A DNA stretch of 5,459 bases from CAZLLE01 sp964560425. GTDB taxonomy: Bacteria; Campylobacterota; Campylobacteria; Campylobacterales; QNZT01. The position numbers and the translations under genes were made by a program. The stretch spans positions 1 through 5,459 of the forward strand of contig CAZLLE010000105.1 in the NCBI GenBank assembly GCA_964560425.1, written 5' to 3'. Below are positions 1 through 4,629 of this stretch, in pieces. The notes under the pieces were generated by a model, which saw only the letters and a list, made by a program, of their open reading frames with translations, had not been told where the DNA came from and did not search any database. The stretch's first letter is position 1. Every line of letters starts with the position of its first letter.

Positions 1-3
1 AGA

Positions 4-1032
4 TTAGATTATTAACATAGCGTCGCCATAAGAGTAAAATTTGTACTCTTTTTTGATGGCTTCTTTATAGAGCTGGAGAGTCTTCTCTAGCCCTACAAAA
101 CTTGCTATTAGCATGATAAGTGTTGATTTTGGTAAGTGAAAGTTTGTTAGTAGGTAATTTACTCGCAATGGTCTATTTTGTGGGTGTAAAAATAGATTTG
201 ACTCTCCTTGTTGTATATTTTCTCTTTTATAATACTCTATTGTTCTTGTAACTGTTGTTCCTACTGCTAGAATATTTTGTGAAGAGTCTAGGAGTTTTTT
301 TGTATTATCTGGAATATTATAAAACTCTTTGTGCATTATATGTTCATTTATACTATTTGCCTCTACAGGTTTAAATGTGCCTGCTCCCACATGCAGAGTA
401 ATAAAGTGAGCATCAAATTTTTTTTTGACTCTTTCGTATAGTTCATCTGTAAAATGAAGGGAGGCTGTAGGTGCTGCAACGGCTCCTATATTTTTTGCAA
501 AGAGTGTTTGATAATCAATCTCGTCATCTTTTGAATCTTCTCTTTTGATATAAGGAGGGAGTGGAATATGACCTATTTGTTCTAAAATTTGGTTTAATTC
601 TTCAAAATTTAGTAGAGATTTTTTATGAAAAAAGTTTACTACTCTTGTTCCATCTTTATTTAATTTTTTAATTTTTGCTTTTAATTGATGATTAAAGTAT
701 AGTTCCATATTCTCTTTGACTCTACCACGAATATAAACTAAAAACTCTCTATTTGGAAGTGGCGAATTGATAAGTAATTCTATCTTTCCACCACTCTTTT
801 TCTCCCCAAAGAGTCTTGCTTTTATCACTTTTGTATCATTTAAAATGATTTTTGTATTTTGAGGGATAAATTGCTCTATATCTCTAAAGATTGCATGAGT
901 GATAGTATCTTTTTCTCTATTATAAACTAGGAGTTTTGCACTATCTTTTGGCTGTGCTGGTGATGAAGCGATTAGCTCTTTTGGTAGTGTGTAGTCATAA
1001 GACTCTACCAAAAGAGGATTAAGATTGTTCAT
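4..1032 (-). CDS. queA: QueA, S-adenosylmethionine:tRNA ribosyltransferase-isomerase
   Basis: QueA transfers and isomerises the ribosyl part of S-adenosylmethionine onto preQ1-modified tRNA, forming epoxyqueuosine at the wobble base of GUN-anticodon tRNAs. It is a cytosolic enzyme. The 342-residue protein has the usual family length and is complete. Visible family blocks are YDYTLPKELIA (12-22), LNDTKVIKARL (64-74), GHIPLPPYI (154-162), GAVAAPTASLHFT (183-195), LHVGAGTFKPV (213-223), TNFHLPKSTLIMLI (296-309) and FYSYGDAML (332-340). The ATG lies inside the 3' end of tatC (14-bp overlap), so translation is probably coupled to tatC. No better start exists before the conserved YDY block; a TTG at codon 8 is the only alternative. 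The gene is the last of the visible minus-strand operon, and any terminator lies beyond the window edge. The identification is secure. Confidence 0.97.
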   Translation of the reverse strand: MNNLNPLLVESYDYTLPKELIASSPAQPKDSAKLLVYNREKDTITHAIFRDIEQFIPQNTKIILNDTKVIKARLFGEKKSGGKIELLINSPLPNREFLVYIRGRVKENMELYFNHQLKAKIKKLNKDGTRVVNFFHKKSLLNFEELNQILEQIGHIPLPPYIKREDSKDDEIDYQTLFAKNIGAVAAPTASLHFTDELYERVKKKFDAHFITLHVGAGTFKPVEANSINEHIMHKEFYNIPDNTKKLLDSSQNILAVGTTVTRTIEYYKRENIQQGESNLFLHPQNRPLRVNYLLTNFHLPKSTLIMLIASFVGLEKTLQLYKEAIKKEYKFYSYGDAMLII

Positions 1033-1750
1033 CTTCTTCTTTTATTTCTGGATTTATGGTTCTTGCTATAAGGATAGATAGACCATAAAGTAAAATCATA
1101 GGTCCAGCCATAAGAAATTGTGTCAAAATATCAGGAGGGGTTAGAAGTGCCGCAACAATAAATATAATAATTAGTGCATATCTAAAAAATCCAATTAGTG
1201 TTTGGTCTGTTACAAGTCCCATACTAGCAAATAAAAATGTAAATACAGGAAGCTCAAAAGCTATACCAAAGCCCATGATTAGTTTTGTAAAAAAGCTGAC
1301 ATATTCACCAATACTAGGTAGTGCTGTAAAGAGTTGTGACCCAAAGTTGATCAAAAAATCATAACCAAAAGGGATAACTACATAATAACAAAATAGCCCA
1401 CCAATGAGAAACATAACTGTTGCACCTACAACAAAAGGGATAACCATCTTTTTCTCACTAGCATATAGTCCAGGAGCAATAAAAAGCCATATTTGCCAAA
1501 ATATAATAGGAAGAGCCGCAATAAAACCTGTAAAAAATGCAACTTTCAAAGCTGTAAAGAAAGGCTCTTGTACTTTTGTAAATATTACACTACTTCCTTC
1601 TGGTAAAACCTCTATAAGTGGAGCAGTCATCCATGAAAGAATAGGTTGCCAAACAGAAAACATTACGAAGAAAAGGACAACCACAGAAGCAAGAGATATC
1701 CCTAACCTTTTTCTAAGTTCATATAGATGTGGTTTTATCTCCTCAAACAT
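1019..1750 (-). CDS. tatC: TatC, twin-arginine translocase receptor subunit
   Basis: TatC is the six-helix inner-membrane receptor that binds twin-arginine signal peptides and, with TatB, starts export of folded proteins. From the chosen start the protein has 243 residues, normal for the family. Seen in it: the N-terminal MFEEIKPHLYELRKR block (1-15), the APGLY-x3-E segment (92-99) whose Glu matches the signal-peptide-contacting Glu103 of E. coli, FELPV (165-169) with the second conserved acidic residue, TPPD (204-207), and about six hydrophobic segments. I chose the ATG at 1750 over an in-frame ATG at 1771. It has AAGGA five bases upstream, and the family begins with the MF-x-x-KPHL-type sequence. 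The start overlaps the tatB stop by 8 bp (ATGTTTGA), and the 3' end overlaps queA by 14 bp, so the three genes should be translated together. Confidence 0.97.
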   Translation of the reverse strand: MFEEIKPHLYELRKRLGISLASVVVLFFVMFSVWQPILSWMTAPLIEVLPEGSSVIFTKVQEPFFTALKVAFFTGFIAALPIIFWQIWLFIAPGLYASEKKMVIPFVVGATVMFLIGGLFCYYVVIPFGYDFLINFGSQLFTALPSIGEYVSFFTKLIMGFGIAFELPVFTFLFASMGLVTDQTLIGFFRYALIIIFIVAALLTPPDILTQFLMAGPMILLYGLSILIARTINPEIKEEDEQS

Positions 1751-2081
1751 TTTTGTCCTTTTTAGGGGCATCTAATTTATTTAGAGAATCTTTTATCTCG
1801 TTGCTACTTTTGTTTAATTCATCTAAAGCACTAAAATCTGCATCTCTCTTAAAATCTGATACTGAATTTTCTAATTTATCTTTATATGAGAGAGCCTCTT
1901 CCTTTAGTTCTGTTAGGTGAATTTCATGCTCAATTGTCTCTTTTGCATCATGAATACCCTTTTTGAAACTTTTGAAAAATTTAGCAACTTTCACCATAGC
2001 ATCTGGCAATTTCTCAGGCCCTAAAAACAGAATAGCAATTATTGCAATTAGCAATATTTCACCGAAACTCATTCCAAACAT
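1743..2081 (-). CDS. tatB: TatB, twin-arginine translocase subunit
   Basis: TatB is a single-span inner-membrane protein that pairs with TatC to form the signal-peptide receptor of the Tat pathway. This 112-residue protein has a short N-terminal membrane helix (about residues 5-20) with a conserved polar Glu at position 8, the FLGPEKLP hinge (19-26), an amphipathic helix (about 27-45) and a charged, Lys/Glu-rich C-terminal tail, which is the usual TatA/B plan. It is called TatB rather than TatA because of the GPEKLP hinge, the long helical tail and its place directly before tatC with an 8-bp overlap. No tatA is visible here; in this phylum it is often elsewhere. AGGA lies 7 bases before the ATG at 2081. 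An ATG at codon 4 would be a slightly shorter alternative. Confidence 0.94.
   Translation of the reverse strand: MFGMSFGEILLIAIIAILFLGPEKLPDAMVKVAKFFKSFKKGIHDAKETIEHEIHLTELKEEALSYKDKLENSVSDFKRDADFSALDELNKSSNEIKDSLNKLDAPKKDKNV
1756..1760 (-). promoter_or_regulatory. Ribosome binding site that fixes the tatC start
   Basis: The minus strand reads AAGGA, five bases before the ATG at 1750. The alternative upstream in-frame ATG at 1771 would place this site inside the gene, so 1750 is preferred. Confidence 0.75.
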
Positions 2082-2088
2082 ATAAACA

Positions 2089-2092
2089 TCCT
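2089..2092 (-). promoter_or_regulatory. Ribosome binding site of tatB
   Basis: The minus strand reads AGGA here, seven bases before the tatB ATG at 2081. It supports that start rather than codon 4. Confidence 0.6.
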
Positions 2093-2142
2093 ACAATTTT
2101 TTAGTAAGTGTATCAAAAAGATTATCTTACTTTCATGAGAAT

Positions 2143-2148
2143 AGTATA
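2143..2148 (-). promoter_or_regulatory. Candidate -10 element of the tatB-tatC-queA operon
   Basis: The minus strand reads TATACT, about 60 bases before the tatB start. Only a poor -35 match (TTTAAC, 2166-2171) lies at the right distance. This is not unusual, because the main sigma factor in Campylobacterota relies little on a -35 box. The site overlaps a plus-strand TATAAT, so divergent transcription may compete here. GATAAT closer to the gene is an alternative. Confidence 0.35.
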
Positions 2149-2150
2149 AT
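2145..2150 (+). promoter_or_regulatory. Candidate -10 element facing the DUF2853 gene
   Basis: A perfect TATAAT is present, with a weak -35 (TTATCT, 2122-2127) 17 bases upstream. It would give a leader of roughly 100 bases before the DUF2853 gene. It overlaps the opposing TATACT by four bases. A second, nearer candidate is TACAAT at 2216-2221. Confidence 0.4.
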
Positions 2151-2190
2151 TGGTTATTATTTTTAGTTAAAGAATCTATACTTTTTATTT

Positions 2191-2213
2191 TATATTTGCA
2201 TAACTCAAATATA
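2191..2213. promoter_or_regulatory. Inverted repeat, candidate operator before the DUF2853 gene
   Basis: TATATTTG (2191-2198) and CAAATATA (2206-2213) form a perfect 8-bp inverted repeat with a 7-base spacer. It ends two bases before TACAAT (2216-2221), a candidate -10 that would start transcription near 2228. The repeat would thus cover the -35 region, a typical place for a dimeric repressor or activator. No regulator can be named. The region is very AT-rich, so a chance palindrome is possible. Confidence 0.35.
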
Positions 2214-2244
2214 GGTACAATATTTTTTTACTAAATTTAAAAAT

Positions 2245-2248
2245 GGAG
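2245..2248 (+). promoter_or_regulatory. Ribosome binding site that fixes the DUF2853 start
   Basis: GGAG lies six bases before the ATG at 2255. An in-frame ATG at 2243 overlaps this site and has no site of its own, so 2255 is the better start. Confidence 0.7.
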
Positions 2249-2254
2249 ATTATT

Positions 2255-2626
2255 ATGGCAACACAACCGAAAGCTAAAGTTGTACCTGGTGCAAAAAAAG
2301 CTGAAAAGATAAAAAAATATACAGCAGATATCCAAAAACATTATGGTTCTGTAGATGAAGCTTTTTTGGAAATTATTGTAAAAAATCTTGGACCATCTAT
2401 ATATTTACGAGATGCAGAATCTGTATCATGTGGAGATCCAAAAGAGTTGGATACTGTTAGAAAAAACTTTTTGATAAAAAAACTTGGTTTAACCTCTAGT
2501 GATGATGAATTGAATCTACTTATTGCGGAAGTTTGTAACGAGCTTAAAGATCAAAGAATTAAATATAGAGCTACATTTTATTACGCACTTGCGAAAAAAC
2601 TTAAAATGGAATCAGCACTTAGCTAA
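2255..2626 (+). CDS. DUF2853 family small protein of unknown function
   Basis: This 123-residue soluble, lysine-rich protein matches the DUF2853 pattern as I remember it: a charged N-terminal helix (about 15-30), the core LGPSIYLRDAESVSC (45-59) followed by DPKELDTVRKNFLIKKLGL (61-79), a helical stretch, and a C-terminal KYRATFYYALAKKL block (103-116). There are no membrane segments, signal peptide or catalytic motif that I can name. The role of the family is not established. It is mostly small, helical and found widely in bacteria. The first ~18 residues (Ala/Lys/Pro-rich) form an extension before the conserved core. The gene stands alone, divergent from tatB and followed by a 167-bp gap, so it need not belong to the downstream defence genes. 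Confidence 0.85.
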   Translation: MATQPKAKVVPGAKKAEKIKKYTADIQKHYGSVDEAFLEIIVKNLGPSIYLRDAESVSCGDPKELDTVRKNFLIKKLGLTSSDDELNLLIAEVCNELKDQRIKYRATFYYALAKKLKMESALS

Positions 2627-2647
2627 TCCTCTAAAGGATGCTCTTTT
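2626..2647 (+). terminator. Weak candidate terminator after the DUF2853 gene
   Basis: ATCCT-CTAA-AGGAT (2626-2639) forms a 5-bp stem that begins on the last base of the stop codon, and is followed by GCTCTTTT. The stem is short and the T run only four bases long, so termination would be weak at best. Confidence 0.25.
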
Positions 2648-2671
2648 GGCAATTAACTGTAAAGAATGGTT

Positions 2672-2687
2672 ATACTCAAAAGAGTAT
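2672..2687. repeat. Perfect hairpin in the DUF2853-zorA gap
   Basis: ATACTC-AAAA-GAGTAT is a 6-bp perfect stem with a four-base loop. No T run follows on either strand, so it is not a standard terminator. Part of it (AAAAGAG, 2678-2684) could instead pair with CTCTTTT at 2641-2647, giving two mutually exclusive folds. Confidence 0.35.
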
Positions 2688-2731
2688 CTAAATAATATCT
2701 TACTAATTAAAGATTAATTAAGTTTTTATTT

Positions 2732-2748
2732 ACTAAAGTTGGTTTAGT
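2732..2748. promoter_or_regulatory. Inverted repeat upstream of zorA, candidate operator
   Basis: ACTAAA-GTTGG-TTTAGT is a perfect 6-bp inverted repeat about 45 bases before the zorA start. The best -10-like hexamer for zorA, TTTATT (2765-2770), is poor, and its -35 region would fall on the right arm of this repeat. That would suit a regulator of the defence operon, but no regulator gene is visible in the window. Confidence 0.3.
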
Positions 2749-2783
2749 GTTAAAAAAAGTAGTCTTTATTAAGCTTCATCATT

Positions 2784-2788
2784 AAGGA
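2784..2788 (+). promoter_or_regulatory. Ribosome binding site of zorA
   Basis: AAGGA lies five bases before the ATG at 2794, a strong site that fixes the start of the first gene of the operon. Confidence 0.75.
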
Positions 2789-2793
2789 AATAT

Positions 2794-3939
2794 ATGAGTT
2801 TTATTGAAATTGTAAGTGACGCCTTGTCAAATCCGATTAACATTGCTTTTGTTGTTGTTATTGTGCTGTTGGCTATCTATGACATAGTAACAAAAAAGGA
2901 TTTGAAAAGTCATATTGTGAGTATTGGTGTACTTGGAACTTTTGTTGGTATCTTTATCGGTCTTCAAGAGTTTAATCCATCAAGTATGAAAAGTAGTATT
3001 GAACATATTCTAGTTGGTCTTAAAACGGCATTTTTTACCTCTATTGTGGGTATGGGTGTCTCTATACTTTTGAGTATAATAGAAAAAATGACAACTAAAC
3101 AAGCTGGAGATGATAAGAGTATTCTTGTGGATATTTCAAACAAGCTAGATAATCTTGATAATAGTAAGTTTAATTCACAACTTATTCAAGAGTTTGAAAA
3201 ATCGAGAGATGTACATCTTCAACATATAGCAGAGAGTAAAAAAATTAGTGAAGGTATAAATCTCTTTCAAAATAACTTTAAAAATGATAATCAAATATTG
3301 ATAAAATCTTTGAATAGTAATTTTGATAAGATGAATAGTTCACTAGAGGTTGCAATTGAGCATCTATCCAAAGGTGCAACACAAGAGATTATTAATGCTC
3401 TTAAAAATGTGATAACAGATTTTAACAAAGAGTTAAATAGTCAATTTGGTGAAAATTTTGTCAAACTTAATGATGCTGTAGGAAATCTAGTCGTTTGGCA
3501 AGATCAGTATAAGGGGCATTTAAAAACCATGGAATCTACACTAAAAAGCTCCATGAAAGCTATTGAAAAATCTAATGATAGTTTTAGTTTAATAGCTTCT
3601 AGAAATGGTGAGGTTTTGGATACTTATAGTAAATTACATAGGATATTAGATATCAATGGTAAACAGATAGATAATCTTAATAGCTCCCTCAAAACATATA
3701 GTGATATGAGTCTTGGTGCTAAGAGTATGGTTTCTGCTATGAGTGCAAATAGTGTAAGTTTGGAAAAAAGTCGTAAAGAGTTTGAGCTTATGGCTTCTCT
3801 ATTTAAGCAATTAGGAGAGGAGATCCCTAGAGCATTACAAATTTCATTAGATGAGTTGGATTCTGGTTTGTCCTCTATTACTTCGGAGTTTCAAAGAGAT
3901 TATCAAAAAATATTGGATGAGTACAAAGGTAACTTATAA
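2794..3939 (+). CDS. zorA: ZorA-like MotA/TolQ/ExbB proton channel with helical tail
   Basis: ZorA is the channel-forming stator subunit of Zorya anti-phage systems; five copies surround two ZorB helices in the inner membrane. The 381-residue protein has three clear hydrophobic segments: about 15-32, 41-57 (SIGVLGTFVGIFIGL) and 72-96 (GLKTAFFTSIVGMGVSILL). The Gly-rich GxLGTFxGIxxGL and GLKTAFxTSxxGM motifs are typical of ZorA and its relatives; Thr78, Thr82 and Ser83 may line the ion path. The remaining ~280 residues are polar and predicted helical by eye, as in the long ZorA tail that carries the infection signal into the cytoplasm. A conserved-looking patch is QFGENF (217-222) followed by VWQDQYK (234-240). 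The tail is much shorter than I recall for type I ZorA and closer to type II. The stop overlaps the zorB start by one base (TAATG). Confidence 0.87.
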   Translation: MSFIEIVSDALSNPINIAFVVVIVLLAIYDIVTKKDLKSHIVSIGVLGTFVGIFIGLQEFNPSSMKSSIEHILVGLKTAFFTSIVGMGVSILLSIIEKMTTKQAGDDKSILVDISNKLDNLDNSKFNSQLIQEFEKSRDVHLQHIAESKKISEGINLFQNNFKNDNQILIKSLNSNFDKMNSSLEVAIEHLSKGATQEIINALKNVITDFNKELNSQFGENFVKLNDAVGNLVVWQDQYKGHLKTMESTLKSSMKAIEKSNDSFSLIASRNGEVLDTYSKLHRILDINGKQIDNLNSSLKTYSDMSLGAKSMVSAMSANSVSLEKSRKEFELMASLFKQLGEEIPRALQISLDELDSGLSSITSEFQRDYQKILDEYKGNL

Positions 3940-4628
3940 TGAAAGAGCATAATAGTGAATGGTTGAGTATTTCGGACATGATGTCTGGCTTAATGTTGAT
4001 ATTCATGTTTATCTCTATGAGCTATATGCTTCAGGTAGAGAGTGATAAAGATAAGATGAAAGAGATTGCTGTAGCCTATAATAAAGATAAAAAAGAGCTA
4101 AATAGAGATCTTAATAAAATTTTTGAAAAAGATCTAAAAAGATGGAATGCTGAGATTACAAAAGATAATATTGTAAGATTTAATGCTCCAGAAGTTCTTT
4201 TTGCTACGGGTAAAAGTAATCTATCTTCAGAGTTTCAGAGTATACTTGATCAGTTTTTTCCAAAATATATAGATCTTTTGAGTTCTAAAAAATATAAGAA
4301 TACAATTGAAGAGATTAGAGTAGAAGGGCATACTTCCAATAAATGGGAGAGTGTTGAATCTCCTGCAATGATCTATCTCAAAAATATGAAACTCTCACAA
4401 CAAAGAGCAAATGAGGTACTAACATACTGTTATGAGCTTAATAGTTCAAATATATTAGATAAACGAAGTTGGCTAGAGAAGAAGTTTCGTGCTAATGGAA
4501 TGTCTTCTGCTAAGATGATATATAAAGATAATGGACAAGAGGATGATGAGAAATCAAAAAGAGTTGAGTTTACAGTGAAAATGAAAACTGAAGATAAAAT
4601 TTATCAAATTTTAGAGGCATCAAACTAA
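3939..4628 (+). CDS. zorB: ZorB-like MotB/OmpA stator protein
   Basis: ZorB supplies the central membrane helices of the ZorAB motor and anchors it to peptidoglycan. The 229-residue protein has a short cytoplasmic N-terminus, then WLSISDMMSGLMLIFMFI (8-25) in one membrane helix (to about 31). Asp13 sits where MotB-type proteins carry the proton-binding Asp. A charged linker (about 33-75) leads to a periplasmic OmpA-like domain: VLFATGKSNL, EGHTSNKW (129-136), YLKNMKLSQQRANEVL (with Arg156) and KSKRVEF (205-211, Arg208). The last two Arg and the EGHT block fit peptidoglycan-stem binding. The EGHT-S-x-x-W signature followed by KNMxLSQxRA is what I associate with ZorB rather than flagellar MotB. 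It overlaps zorA by one base and is followed by the nuclease gene after one base. AAAGG upstream (3925-3929) can serve as ribosome site. Confidence 0.88.
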   Translation: MKEHNSEWLSISDMMSGLMLIFMFISMSYMLQVESDKDKMKEIAVAYNKDKKELNRDLNKIFEKDLKRWNAEITKDNIVRFNAPEVLFATGKSNLSSEFQSILDQFFPKYIDLLSSKKYKNTIEEIRVEGHTSNKWESVESPAMIYLKNMKLSQQRANEVLTYCYELNSSNILDKRSWLEKKFRANGMSSAKMIYKDNGQEDDEKSKRVEFTVKMKTEDKIYQILEASN

Positions 4629-4629
4629 G

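Larger units (their letters stand above)
2625..2717 (+). pseudogene. Possible decayed 3' end of a lost gene
   Basis: In one plus-strand frame this stretch reads 30 codons and then a TAA. The translation contains DALLAINCKEWL and YSKEYLNNILLIKD and looks protein-like, with two amphipathic helix-like parts. It has no start codon of its own; the only upstream ATG in the frame (2523) lies inside the DUF2853 gene in another frame. I cannot assign a family. It could be the remaining tail of a gene cut away when the downstream defence genes were inserted. It could also be chance in AT-rich DNA. The hairpin at 2672-2687 lies within it. Confidence 0.2.

Noticed and set aside
1751..1771. Seven-residue longer N-terminus for TatC (start at 1771)
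   Set aside because: The AAGGA site and family alignment favour 1750; the longer form would overlap tatB by 29 bases and add residues not typical of TatC.
1404..1775. Plus-strand open frame of 123 codons
   Set aside because: It lies antisense to tatC, has no family resemblance and no ribosome site; it is a shadow of the real gene.
1729..1920. Plus-strand open frame of 63 codons
   Set aside because: It is antisense to tatB and the tatB/tatC junction, which are well supported on the other strand.
2243..2254. Four-residue longer N-terminus for the DUF2853 protein (start at 2243)
   Set aside because: This ATG overlaps the GGAG site that correctly serves the ATG at 2255.
2523..2717. Plus-strand open frame of 64 codons as an intact gene
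   Set aside because: Its first half runs out of frame inside the conserved C-terminal block of the DUF2853 gene and has no ribosome site; only its last 30 codons are kept, as a possible remnant.
2620..2793. Small RNA, tRNA or CRISPR repeat in the gap
   Set aside because: No cloverleaf, no regularly spaced repeats and no conserved RNA motif could be recognised; the hairpins are short.
2794..4628. Flagellar MotAB or a TolQR/ExbBD pair
   Set aside because: MotA has four membrane helices and no ~280-residue helical tail, ExbD/TolR lack an OmpA-like domain, and an HNH gene directly downstream does not fit either system.
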